DNA from: Dendrophyllia cribrosa
Taxonomy: Eukaryota > Cnidaria > Anthozoa > Scleractinia > Dendrophylliidae
Direction of reading: 5' to 3'
DNA: 64,000 nt
Assembly (NCBI GenBank): GCA_024195265.1
Contig: JAJLRJ010000011.1
Location: 27,421,792 to 27,485,791, forward strand
Both the position numbers and the translations under genes were made by a program. The notes below the pieces were generated by a model. That model saw only the letters and a program-made list of their open reading frames with translations, had not been told where the DNA came from and did not search any database. How positions within the stretch are numbered: the stretch's first letter is position 1; every line of letters begins with the position of its first letter. Shown here piece after piece: positions 21,701 to 33,500 of the stretch.

Positions 21701-24118
21701 TGATTTCCAAATCAGTTTCTCTGGCAATTGTTGACAAACAAAAACTGTATTTTATTCGGAAGTTAGTCGTACCTGTTATTCTAGACAGAGAAAAGTTGTT
21801 TTTGTGAACTTTTGTATGGTCTAAATGTACTGTTTTTTGACAATTGCTAAAATTGAAAAATAGCCCGGTCGTCAATCTTAATTCTTGTGCTTCCGACCTT
21901 TCACCTTAGTTAAGTTTCACCTTAGTTAAGCTTGTTCATAGTGCTACGCTGTTAGGCTCTGCCTATCTATATATATATTACTCCTAGTCACTTCATAGTA
22001 TATAAACCAGGTCACCCTGTGATGGACTAGCATCCCATCCAGGGGGGAGTAGCAATACTCCTAGTCACTTCATATTATATAAACCAGGTCACCCTGTGAT
22101 GGACTAGCATCCCATCCAGGGGGGAGTAGCAATACTCCCAGTCACTTCATAGTATATAAACCAGGTCACCCTGTAATGGACTAGCATTCCATCCAGTGGG
22201 GGAGTAGCAATACTCCTAGTCACTTCATAGTATATAAACCAGGTCACCCTGTGATGGACTAGCATCCCATCCAGGGGGGAGTAGCAATACTCCTAGTCAC
22301 TTCATAGTATATAAACCAGGTCACCCTGTAATGGACTAGCATTCCATCCAGGGGGGAGTAGCAATACTCCTATTCACTTCATAGTATATAAACCAGGTCA
22401 CCCTGTGATGGACTAGCATTCCATCCAGGGGGGAGTAGCAATACTCCTAGTCACTTCATAGTATATAAACCAGGTCACCCTGTGATGGACTACTGTAGTA
22501 TCCCATCCAGGGGGGAGTAGTAATACTCCAAGTCACTTCATAGTATATAAACCAGGTCACCCTGTGATGGACTAGCATCCCATCCAGGGGGGAGTAGCAA
22601 TACTCCTAGTCACTTCATAGTATATAAACCAGGTCACCCTGTGATGGACTAGCATCCAATCCAGGGGGGAGTAGCAATATTCCTAGTTGCTTCATGCCAC
22701 AGAAACTGGGTTAAGCTCCAGCCATGTGGGCGACCTGTGGTTCACGTGTGACTGTGGTTCATGTTTCTTTACTCTTGTCACGCTGTAATTAGTTGTATTG
22801 TCTACATTTCTTGTCAAATTGTAATTAGTAATATGTTTCAACTTTTTTTGTAATAAGCTATATTTTCCAAACCATTTATCCTCTTGTATTTATATCACAC
22901 CCACTAGCCGGTTCTGTTTCTTGTACTGAAGATGGATGAAGTTGCATCTGAAACACGTTTACAATTAAAAAGACGTGACCTTTTTGAAAATTAATTCTTG
23001 GCTGCTGTCCCTACAGAAATGTGGTAATATGGATTTGTGTTTACTTGATGGGCTTCTGTCCAGGTTATTTAGTAGCAGCAACACAGCTGTGTGTTTTCCC
23101 AGGCTGTCCATAATCACAATTCATATAAATGTCTTTATTTTCAGGAGTGCAGGAGGAGCATTTGGGAAAATGGAACATGTTCATGAGGAACAGTACTTCA
23201 GAAAATTGGTAGGTTCATTAATGTTAATAATTTTATTGAAACTACCTTATGTCAAATGTTGACATTCTGCATTCACAATTTTATTTTTTTATATGTTTTT
23301 ATTTCTTCAACATAATTAGCATTCTTAGTAAGATAAATGAAAGCATTACTCTCACTTCTTAAAAAGGGGGGAGGGGGAGAGAGGACAAGTTTTCGGGTGG
23401 AAAGTGTGGGATTCCCAAAATGATGGAAAGGAAGAGAAGTTTGACGAATTTTGTAATGCCGGTCATTATTTAGATGGGGGGACCTTCCGCTTTATGAAGC
23501 ACATTTTTTGCTGACCTCCCACCTCCTTATGGCATATTACTGTGTCGGACTTTCAACCTGAAGGTCGGTGGTTCGAGCCTGGTCTCTGCAGTCGTGTTGT
23601 TTCCTTAGACAAGAAACTTTACTCCACATTGTCTCTCTCCACCCAGGTGTATAAATAGATACTGGCGTTACATGTATGATGCTGGGGGTAACCCTGCAGT
23701 GGGCTAGCATCCCATCCAGGGGGGAGCAGTAATACTCTCAGTCGCTTCCTGCTACAGAAACCAGGTTAAGCTCCGGCAGTTGTGCGCCATTAGGCTTGTG
23801 AAGACTTACCCTTTTTTCCCTGCATAAAAATGAGTGACCATCCCCCTATTTGTACCAGCCCTCCTCTCTCTAAATAATGACCAGTCCCTGATACAGATTG
23901 GACTGTATTAACTGATGCACAAATCTCTTAACATTCAGGAACAAGAGAAACTAAAGGAGATGAAAGAGCATTTGGAGGAGGCGATGCATCATCATGAAAA
24001 GGAGATAAAACATCACGAGGAAGCTATTCGTCGTCACCGCGAAGAACTGAAAAAGCACCAGAAAGGAATAGACAAGCTGACCGATGCAGAATCATCCGAT
24101 GATGAGAAAAAAAAGTGA
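18687..24118 (+). CDS. ATP5IF1: Mitochondrial ATP synthase inhibitor IF1, complete
   Basis: Four exons in phase give 123 residues. The arginine-rich N-terminus (MASRLSAVSRRLISSPFLQL) is a typical mitochondrial targeting peptide. A glycine-rich link GGGSGGDIR leads to SAGGAFGKMEHVHEEQYFRK, the minimal inhibitory segment, with the conserved Glu, Tyr and Phe that enter the F1 catalytic interface. A long charged helix follows (residues about 65-110) with many histidines (MHHHEKEIKHHEEAIRRH). In mammals this helix forms the antiparallel dimer, and histidines set the pH switch between inactive tetramer and active dimer. IF1 blocks ATP hydrolysis by reversed ATP synthase when matrix pH falls. The length is near the family norm, with a somewhat longer acidic/lysine tail (SSDDEKKK). 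It is divergently paired with OSBPL1A; a polyadenylation signal follows at 24275. Confidence 0.95.
19985..20140. mobile_element. Foldback MITE, TATATCAA family (copy 1)
   Basis: Starts with tgtatatcaagcag...gagtgt and ends with the inverted aacactcttcctcgtatttgatatatta. Lies in IF1 intron 1. Same family as 37380-37532. Confidence 0.75.
20287..20312 (+). CDS. ATP5IF1: IF1 exon 2, 26-nt microexon
   Basis: Acceptor ttttttgcag, donor gtagga. It encodes GGGSGGDI plus two bases of an arginine codon. Phase fits exons 1 and 3. It begins the conserved glycine-rich approach to the inhibitory segment. Confidence 0.88.
20365..20560 (+). repeat. tRNA-derived SINE, head and body
   Basis: A-box-like tggtcagcgagttgg and B-box-like ggttcaaggct are spaced as in a tRNA. 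They are followed by the family body cagacaagaaactttactcc, accaggtgtataaatggg-like words and 'gatggactagcatcccatcc'. A second copy is at 23530. Confidence 0.75.
20560..20812. repeat. Amplified SINE-tail minisatellite, left block
   Basis: About three units of about 77 bp with cctagtcacttcatag, aaaccaggtcaccctg and gatggactagcatcccatcc, contiguous with the SINE body on its left. Confidence 0.85.
20813..21972. other. About 1.16 kb of unrelated sequence between two blocks of one minisatellite
   Basis: GC-richer left part (gcgggcgcgt motifs twice near 20914 and 20955) and AT-rich right part. Identical minisatellite on both sides implies an insertion. No transposase frame and no clear inverted ends seen. 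The 71-codon frame at 21109 has no recognised domain. Confidence 0.5.
21973..22690. repeat. Amplified SINE-tail minisatellite, right block
   Basis: About nine units of about 77 bp, nearly identical (ctagcatcccatcc or ctagcattccatcc), ending with a diverged tail 'gttgcttcatgccacagaaa' as in the normal SINE end. Confidence 0.93.
23145..23208 (+). CDS. ATP5IF1: IF1 exon 3 (inhibitory segment)
   Basis: 64 nt, acceptor attttcag, donor gtaggt. It encodes SAGGAFGKMEHVHEEQYFRK plus L, the best conserved part of the family. Confidence 0.95.
23530..23810 (+). repeat. tRNA-derived SINE, single full copy
   Basis: B box GGTTCGAGCCT follows a tRNA-like head (gtcggactttcaacctgaaggtc). The body and tail match the 20365 copy (caagaaactttactccacat, gctagcatcccatccagggg, cgcttcctgctacagaaacc). 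Here the tail is single, which gives the ancestral layout for the amplified locus. In IF1 intron 3. Confidence 0.8.
23939..24118 (+). CDS. ATP5IF1: IF1 exon 4 (coiled coil and stop)
   Basis: 180 nt, acceptor acattcag, 59 residues EQEKLKEMKEHLEEAMHHHE... to the TGA at 24116. Heptad-like charged helix with histidines. The ATG at 23915 in the same frame lies in the intron and is not the start. Confidence 0.95.
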   Translation, partial: EQEKLKEMKEHLEEAMHHHEKEIKHHEEAIRRHREELKKHQKGIDKLTDAESSDDEKKK

Positions 24119-24274
24119 AGTGAACCGACAACGACTTTGTTTAAACTTTCTTTGGATGATGTTTTCTTCGGTTTGATTATTCATGATGTTATGGAAATGC
24201 TTGTATATGTACATGTGCTAGTTTTACTAGCACTTCTTGCACGCTGTTGTCATATTTCAGAATTTGGAGTTTGA

Positions 24275-24280
24275 AATAAA
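24275..24280 (+). terminator. Polyadenylation signal AATAAA of IF1
   Basis: AATAAA about 157 bases after the IF1 stop codon; the only clear signal in the near 3' region. Confidence 0.75.
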
Positions 24281-24974
24281 AGCAAATCTGCAATTCCTTT
24301 GTCAGACTCGTTTTGTAACCTGCTTGCAATCACAGTAAAAAATCCAAAGCTCCTATAAGCCAACAAATGAACTGCCCACTCCAGAAACTATTAAAAATAC
24401 CATAATGCTCTTTAAAGTGTAGGTTTGGTTGGTGCTTGATGTAAGCCTCATTTTTCCAATTTCTTTTGTTTTCAACACGAACTGCACGTGCTATGCTTCA
24501 ACTTCTTAGCAATTTGCATACAGTGCACCTTTGTATACGAACACACATCCTAGCGTTCCTACATTTACTCTGAATTCCATTATGCCATTCTAACAAAGGA
24601 TACTTGAATAATTACACCCCGGTGAGGCTGAGCCTGCACATAAAAGAGTATTATGGTATTTTTCGGAGTGGCCAATACGAAATGTCCGTACCCTCCATTC
24701 TCCTAGACGTTTTGCTTAACCAACCTCCACCCCCTGCATGAACTCCCCACCCTCTCCTCCCTCCAACGCCTTCCCTGTGGGTTAGGTAGATACCGGTAAC
24801 CACTACATACATGTATTACTTGCTCGAATGTTTGTTCTCAACTTTCGTCTTGAAATTCGCCTCCAGAAACTTTGGGGAGACTGAGTACTAGCTTTTGGCG
24901 CTGGGATTTCTGGGATCGTTTGGGTTAGCAATATGAGCTATGATTGGTTAATAGTTGTCTTTGGAAACCATCAA

Positions 24975-25085
24975 TCTAGACTACGAGCAGTCTATCTTTT
25001 CCAGCTCAGTCCGTCGAGCGCGAAACGAAAAAACATTAGCGAACGGATAATGGCCGCGCGAAACTAGGGGCGAGGCGGCCATCAA
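24975..25085. repeat. Half copy of the 44549 palindromic repeat
   Basis: Contains tagactacgagcagtct, cagtccgtcgagcg and gcgaacggataatggccgcg, matching one arm of the palindrome at 44549-44752. Confidence 0.85.
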
Positions 25086-25599
25086 CCAATCGTAACTAAC
25101 ACTGGGTACCCATCTCAGAAAGCTAAGTGCCAAAAATTGGTGCAAAGTCCCCAAATTAAAATAAATAATCTCGACTATGTATGATTAGTATATACTGAAA
25201 CAGTGGATAGCATTGTTGGCGCGCTCTGATTGGCTACTGAAACTCGGAATAGAGAGATTAAGCTTCGCGTATATTTCTCCCGCGAACGGCAGGGATACAA
25301 CTTTTACCGTTTGGCGTTTGCCGTTTCTACGTGAAAGTAAGTAGTTTTCCGTTTGTAATGAACATGTGAATTATTTTTGATTTTTTAACGATTCAAGGAA
25401 AAGAAAAAATAATTAACTGCAAGCTTGCGTTTGCCGTACGTTTGCCATAGAAGGCGGTGTTTTATCACTCTAATACTAGATTTTAAGTAATAATCCGCAT
25501 AAGAAGGATAGCGCTGAACGGCAATGCACGATGGAATGTCAACTAGTGATCTCATTGGCCTAGACTCAAAAACAGCTAAAAAGTTAAGGCCAGCACACA

Positions 25600-26012
25600 C
25601 TAGGGGACATGTTGCGGGGACATGAAGCGGGGACAAGCCCCTTCGTGTGCACAGCAAAGGCGCATGTTGCAGGGACAGTACGCAAGCTGGTGCACACAAA
25701 GCGGATTGAGGTATAAAAATCTTGAAAGACTGTTACTGAATGCTCATGGGATAATCAATTGCGAGTTTTTATTGGTTCATTTCTATTTTGTAGCGGGGAC
25801 AGTTTGCAAGAGCAGTGCACACGATGCAACATTGAAATGGGGGTCATTTTGTCCCCGCTTCATGACGCACGAATTCAAACCAGCTGAATTTCATGCAACA
25901 TGTTGCGGGGACAAAATTGTGTCCCCGCAACATAACTTTTTCGCAAAAACGGGGATGTCACACGAGGAAAACTGTCGTTGCAACATGTCCCCGCTTCATG
26001 TCCCCGCAAAGT
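25600..26012. repeat. Inverted-repeat element rich in GGGGACA motifs
   Basis: Left end has gttgcggggacatgaagcgg; the right end has the complementary cgcttcatgtccccgc. Internal copies of gttgcgggga occur on both strands. The 152-codon frame across it (25622-26080) is a by-product. Intergenic between IF1 and the PAN-EGF gene. Confidence 0.75.
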
Positions 26013-26535
26013 GCATTTTGTCTATTTTTTTTAAGGTTTCAAGTAATTTGAGACCCAATCGCACAACATGCAAATTTTAAAAGATATTAATTTGGGGAAC
26101 TTCATGAAAGAAGCAAAATTATTAGCTATTGTCTTCTGCTATTCTGATTGGTTAAGCACGAACATTTCGTAAAATTTATTTGACGCAAATGGATTTTCTT
26201 TATTTTTATAATGAAATATAATTATTAACCATCAGCTCATCCTCTATTCTTGAAATCAAAGATATTCTATGTGGGAAAGAGCCAATGCCGCAGAACAATG
26301 AAGTTTGCTATCGTTTTTATGTGGAGCATTACTTAAAATCCGTGAGCAGTACTGAAATCAGAGTCGTACGTTTTCTGTTTGTTAACCTGCGTGGTATGAT
26401 TCGCAGTGATCCCCGCTGTTGGCTCACATTGCAATTGGCAAGGGAAAGTCATTAAAACATAAAGAAACTTAAAATGTTTTATTAATCTTAAAAAATATTA
26501 CGCAGCTGATGTAAATAACAAGTTGTTCTTAAACC

Positions 26536-26602
26536 ATGTTTTCCGTTGCTTTTTCAGTGCTCATCCTTTCTTTGTTTCTGATACGCGAAATCAGCTCACA
26601 AG
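26536..26602 (+). CDS. USOMP5-like exon 1 (signal peptide)
   Basis: 67 nt, 22 codons plus one base, donor gttagt. Hydrophobic core VLILSLFLI and probable cleavage near SSQ. No other ATG-started hydrophobic exon fits the phase of exon 2. Confidence 0.82.
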
Positions 26603-29600
26603 GTTAGTTTTAAAGTGTGTTTATATAGATTTTTATTGCTTTCTTCAACTCTCAAGGACACTCTAAAAGAAAACTTAGCCATGGGCCTTAGAACGTAGTT
26701 CGCACATGTTTAATTTTCGTCTCGGTAACATGTTTAACAAGCTACCGGGTAAATTTACCAATTTGATACTACATGTATAGCTGAACTGTCGAAATACCTT
26801 ATTTTAGGAAATTAACGTAAACATTCCATGAACTTTAAGCGAATTTTTAAAAACATTCGAGTTAATTTAATTAACCAACATCATTCTCGTCATTTTCATT
26901 TGTTCAGAACTTGACTAATTATTAATCATGCAGTGTTTGAGAATTAACGTCAACCTACAAAGCAGATGGCAATTTATCTGATTGTATTAACCAAAAATAT
27001 GTCAGAGAATACAGTGTAGCATGGAATTTTTGTGGCAGTTTTAATTTGCGGATTGGCGATGTTTTGCCTTTTGCGAGAACAATTTTTTGACGGTTCGAGA
27101 TGACTCACGCCTAAAATTACTGCTGGGAACTAATTTGTGCGATTTCCTGTTCAAAGAGCACAACATTAACAAGTGAGGATATTTTTAGGGTTGCAGCTCT
27201 TAGAAACCTTTATTTTCATTGGCCTTGTAAAACACTGCTATTGTTTTTAGGGTTAGGGTCCATTGTTGTGTTGTTTGTCCTATTGTTCTCTCAAAGGGTA
27301 GCAAACCAACGGTGTGAGACCTTACGAGAGCTGCAACATCGCCATTTTTTAAGTTTATTAATTGTCGAGTTACGGTACGCTCTACTCAGAGACATTTCAC
27401 TGAATTCTATTTAAAAAATCTGACCCACCCAGTTTGCATTGCGCGCTTCTCTTATTGTTATGATACGGCTTTATTCCATATTTGGGCAAGCATATCACCT
27501 CTTGCACGAGTGAATTTCTCATCTACAATACAGTATGGACTTTCGGGAGCCCTGAAAATGGCGGATGAACCAACGTTGGCGGGCAATGCAAACTGGGTGG
27601 GTCAGATTTTTTAATACTCGAAGGTAATACAGTACTGCTCTAAAGAACTGATGCAACGACAAAATCAAACAAAAGAGTACCCTTGCCCCCTGCAATGCTC
27701 AAAAAATGTTATTACTATAGAAAAAACTGTTGTTTTCTATTTAAAATAAATTTTAATCCTTCTTTTTTACGTCCGATACCATCCCAGTATCGCAAGTTTA
27801 CATTAAAAGGCAGATTTCTTTATTTGACAAAAGGGAGTACATTTTTGCGGAGTATCATTCTGCGAGCTTTTTGTGCTAGAATTTATTTTTGCTGATCGAG
27901 GGCAATCTGCAAAATCCGCGAAAATTAAAACCGGCAAAATTTTCATGTTCAGTACGGTACATGATAATGATAATGATAACGATAATGATTTCGATAATGA
28001 TTTTAATTGATCAAAGATCAGGGATGTCGCTACTTGGAATTCGAACCCGAATCATTCGGAGGCAAGCGTCTGATAAATCACGTGATACGCATCACTGAAG
28101 TCATGGACGAGGAATTCTGTGGCTCATTGTGTTTTATGGAACCCAACTGCGTTAGTTATAATTTCAAACTGTTAGCAAGTCAAACTGGAGTCCACAAATG
28201 TGAGCTGAATAATTCTACTCATAAAGTTCACGAGGACGATCTGAAGGAACATCCAAATTATTTATACCGCGGGGCTAAGGTAAGAATAGACACGCTTGAT
28301 CACCCCTCCCCCACCTCCCCCCCCCCCCCCCCCCCCCCCCCCTTCCAAAAAAATCGAAATATTTATATGAGAATAGGTTTTCAATGTCATCAATTCAACT
28401 ATTACTTTGAAACCAAATTAAAGGGGTATGTTTTGGCAAGATAACAAACCCGAACCCCCACCCCCTCCCCCAACCAAATTGCAGTTTTGAACAATTGCTT
28501 CATTAATATATTAATGCACTAAACCTATTAACAAATGTTTTCAGCTGCCGATAGCCAGGATGGAAGTTGACTGCAATTAAAAAAAATATATTGACGCTAA
28601 ATTTTTCAAGTTCTTCCCCCCCCCCCCTTTTTGTTACTGAAATATTGCTAAAAATAGCTGTACTTTTTTCTATTGATGTTCAGACAGAATTTTGCTTATA
28701 TATACCGCCAATTTTAGCACAGTTTTGACAAAAAAAACCAAATCCTCGTAACATGCACATAGCCCCTTTAATCATGAATGAACATTCAGTTTGTTTCCTT
28801 AAAAGTTCCAAAGTTGAAATAAACTTTGCAATCATTTAACAGTAGCCTCATTGCAAATATCAAATGTTTATTGGCATATTACCGTCATCATGTTATATAT
28901 TCTCCAACGATGGAGATCCCTCAGTAATAGCAGGGCCGTAGCCAGTATGAGGCAAACCGAGGCACTTGCCTCAGTCATGATCCCAGTGTTTTGTCTAACG
29001 AAGTCATCATAAAGACCCTAAATAGCTAGACGGGGAATTTAACCATGGATATTGCCTCAGTCTTTATTTTTTTCTGGCTACGGCCCTGAATAGCCGCCGG
29101 AGCTTGAACACAGAGGACCTGTTGGTCCTCGAGTTCAGGCTCCAGCGCCGCTATGACGGCCAGGTGGCTCTGTTAAATAGGACACCCCTTGTAGGCGGAT
29201 ACTTCATGTAAGGCGGACACCTCTAAAGGGGCAGTATCACGAGGTCGAAACTTGAAAACGTCGGCCCACGTTTTCAAGTTTGATTCCCGCAAATTCAAAA
29301 AGGCCGTCGAGAAGTGGAGGTATTTGTTGAATGAAAAAATCCGTTTTGATAGCCGGAAGAAAGAAAAAATCACTTTTAACAGTGATATGTCCAAAATTCC
29401 GGTGCAAGAATAGTGAACAGTGCCGCGCGTGGAACCTCGTGATACTGCCCCTCTAAGGCAGACATCAGTGAGCGGCTGTTCTCGGTGAAATTTCACTTGA
29501 TTGTCTGTAACTCAACTTCTATTAGCCGGACACCTCTCTGAAGCCGACAGCTAAAGCAGGTCCCGAGGGTGTCGGGCTTACGGAGAGCATTGTATTTATT

Positions 29601-30499
29601 TTCATTTTTTAGAGCGCCTGTGTGAACAGCCGTTGCCAAAACAACGCAACCTGTCAAACCGGTTTCACAGACAGGAAATATCGTTGTTTGTGTACTGCAG
29701 GTTTCACGGGCGAGGATTGTGAAAGTGGTAAGTAACATAAAATAAATGTTATGATGTTGATTAAGAGAAATGTTTCAGTTTAGCAGGTTAAGTTTTTAGA
29801 GAAAAGACGCTGAACTTAAAATAAATTAATAAAACAGTGGAACTTTAGAGGCAAACAAAGGGGTTTGCCGACGTTCAAGTGATCCGCAATGAAGCCATAG
29901 AGGGTTTCAGTGGTGGTATACCTTGACAGTTGACGGTAAAAAAAGTATGAAAACTTGGATTTATCAACTGGGTTGATCAGGGCAAACTGGCCAACGTAAA
30001 GTCGGAAGGGTACATAAAGTAGCTTTGTGATTTAGACGATACATGTGACGGCATGTTTACTCATATTAGTGTTATTGTTATTCGACATAGCATTTTAGAG
30101 TGCAAATGTGCATCAAAACGAGTGCAAATGTGACACATTATTACACTCTTCTAACCGCGCGTTAGTAAAAACATTTTCAAAAACGTAGATTTACGAGACG
30201 ACTGTCGTATAATAATCAATTTTAGAGCCAGCAAGGTTGTTTTAGAGCAGTTTTCACTCGAGTGTCGTAAAATCAAAACCAAAGTAATTACTCTGACCAA
30301 TCACAGCAGTCGTAAACAATCCAATGAACTCGAAGCAATTACATGTCGGCGGCGCCAAGCGCGGGAAAACGCATGCGAACAAGTCACGATTGTTTTTATT
30401 ACTTCTGGAGCCGGTTGTTGAAAAGGTGGATAGCGCTATCCACCGGATTAATGACCTTTCCAGTGGATAGGCATTAACAAAATCAATTGTGTTATCCAC

Positions 30500-30536
<37 letters not shown>

Positions 30537-33500
30537 TTTTGAGCAACCGGGGCCAGATTGGTTGATTAGGTGGCGCGAGATGTTTTAGCCAATCACAAAA
30601 CGTAGCAATGCAAAACCAAAGCAATCCTGAAATTACTTTCGACATGGCATGCACTCAATTGGAATAGCTATTCACCCCCAGACATTGTTCTGAATATCGC
30701 ACGCGAAATTTTCCCCCATTTGCCAGAAATATAGTAAGAATTGTGTGCTGGCTATCCACCCATTAGGTATATAATAAAACAGTTATTCATTTCAGTGTCG
30801 GTAAATACTGGTGGATATTTACGTCACATTTCGCAGCGCGGCAAATATCCACTACTACTCACCTCTACTATTCAGAGGCGAATAGCTTTTATAGGCCATT
30901 GCCCCTATTAACAATATCTGGGTTTCTGAGTTGATCACTTTCCTATATCTTTTTCAGATATAAATGAGTGTACTACCGGGACACACAAGTGCAGTGCAGA
31001 TGCTGCGTGCAAAAACACCAAGGGATCGTACAACTGTTCTTGTAATCCGGGTTTTTATGGAGATGGACGGGACTGCCAAGGTAAAATGAACGAATCGCGC
31101 AACTTACATAAACAACCCGCAGAAAAATTGTTCCCGTATTAAAAAAGAAAACAAAAAACAAAAAAAATCAATTAATTTCTTTTAGAGATTTTCAAATGAT
31201 TCCTTATCAATGACAAATTTCTAATTCTGGCAATAAATTAAGTAATGTTTACTACATGAGCGGGAGTGTTGTATCGGTCTATACAATCACGAGGCGCAGC
31301 CAAGTGAATGTATAGTTCTGATACAACACGGACGCGAATGTTGTAAACAACTTGTGAAATTCACATTCCAGATACAACTCACTAGTGGTTGTATCTGACT
31401 CACTGGTGAGTTGTATCTGATTTACACGGTTAACCAAGTGATTGGAATGGCTCATTTTTATTTGTTAGTACCTTTATGAATTATTAATAAATTTTACAAA
31501 AAAATGTTAACGACATGGACACAACTTACATATTGTTTATGAAACTTTGGTTCTATCAACGGAGTTGACGAAGCAAATTGTCAACTGTAATGAGATTTAA
31601 AAATTCGTCACAGAGCGAATCGCTCTTCTCCAGCGACGCTTTAAAAACTAGCTCTTTACCTGTTTACATATTGTTGAAACTATGAGTGCTTGACTCATTC
31701 CCTCAACAACAACAATAATTGTGACACAAGCTTTTCCCGTATTTACACTCAAAGTGTTGCAATGGCTGAGAAATGCTGCTGGAACGCTCCGAATTACATC
31801 AAGATAGCAGCATCTTCTGGCATCGCTCCAATTCTGAGGCTCAACTCGGCTTGAAAGTACTTCCAACGAATCCGGCGTGGCAATGCCTCTCCGTCGTTGA
31901 TCAAAACATTGTGTGTATTGATGAACAGTTTTCGCCCTCGGCGACACTTGCCACATCATCCAGTTCCTCTTGACTAATGTTTTTTCCTATATCCACTAAA
32001 AACAATGCTTCCACCAAATGCAGATGACAAGTTCGTCTATAACCTATTTTTCTTTTTCTTAATTAAGTTTTGTTTTACTTTAATTACTTTTATTGTTGTA
32101 ATATTCAGCTAAAGATAAGTGGATTTTTGATTTCTTTTAGACATTGATGAATGTTCTACAGGGATACACAAGTGTACTGTATACGATGTGTGCAATAACA
32201 CCCAGGGATCTTATAACTGCAGGCGTGAGTTTTTTTCTTGTATGCTTGCGAAAACCTTTTAATCAATTTTACATCTTATACGACTGATAACACATATATT
32301 TGAAAAGGAACCAAACTAACATTTGCTTTATAAGTGCGTGAAACTTTTAATATGTGTTTGGTTGATGATGACCTGTATGAAAACAGATTGTAAATAAAAA
32401 AATTAGGCTAGTAGGTCTTCCCTCATGTCTTTTTAAAAGTCAATAAAAAGGGACTGTGATTTATTTTCCCTTTGTGAATTTACTTCACGTCTTGCTTTGA
32501 TTTCCAAAGAGAATTTCTTGCGTGACTATTGAGGTACTATTGACGAATTTCAGAACAATCAGTTTGACCAAAGAGCCTCTTTAATATTATCTAGAAGCCT
32601 GCTCAAAAATTTGCTTTTATCTATAATCATACACGCAGGTACTGTAAACAATAGCACTTGAGTGCAGACCATTCTCTAAGAATATTTTAGAGTTTTTACT
32701 GGAAATAGCGGTATGCAAAACTTACAATTGCTTTTATCCTTTTTTCTTTCTGCAAATATCATCATGTACGCATTGCGTACCCTTGTTTTGTGATGCAGCC
32801 CTGACGTGTAAAGAACGTTATCATCGGAATTTGTAAGTAACAGATGAATGAAACAACTGCGACTTCTACAAATGTTTCGATAGAATATTATTATATTTTT
32901 CAATGCCAATAGTAATCCTACATTAAAATTCGCACACAACACATGCCAAAAAATTGTCCCCTGAAAGGAGACATTTGCTAATTGCGGGCACAAGCTTTGT
33001 AAAACTTATACTTAACTTAGCTTAACTTGAAGTAAAACTTGTTGTTGTTGTTGTTGTTGTGCGCGTTACTAAAATGAACAATTGCCATGCGCAGTTGAGC
33101 TTGAACGGCCTGGCGCTAGTCCGCGCAAGTCACCAATAGAAGCCAAAATGGGCTCAGTCGGAGCATATTGCACTGAAAAAATGGCAAAATGACGGGTTTT
33201 TTTTCGCTCCAACTAAATCATATGTCCCATCATAATTTTCATTAGATCCTAGTCTCTTCAAAAGCGAGTGTGGATGTTGACATTACACCTATTAAAATGA
33301 GTTATACCGCTAAAAGCGTTGACCGCGAGGTTGAACTCCATACAAGCCTATACGTGACATTGGTCACTTCAAGGTCAAAATGACGGAACTCTATTTTTAA
33401 GTTATTAAAATATTTTAACGTTTCCAGATAAAATAATAACTAAATTACTGGAATCCGAGTGTGGATTTCCGAAAAGTAATTCATAAATGGGCGAAATTTT

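Noticed and set aside
25622..26080. 152-codon frame as a gene
   Set aside because: Runs across the GGGGACA inverted-repeat element; no domain, no splice context.
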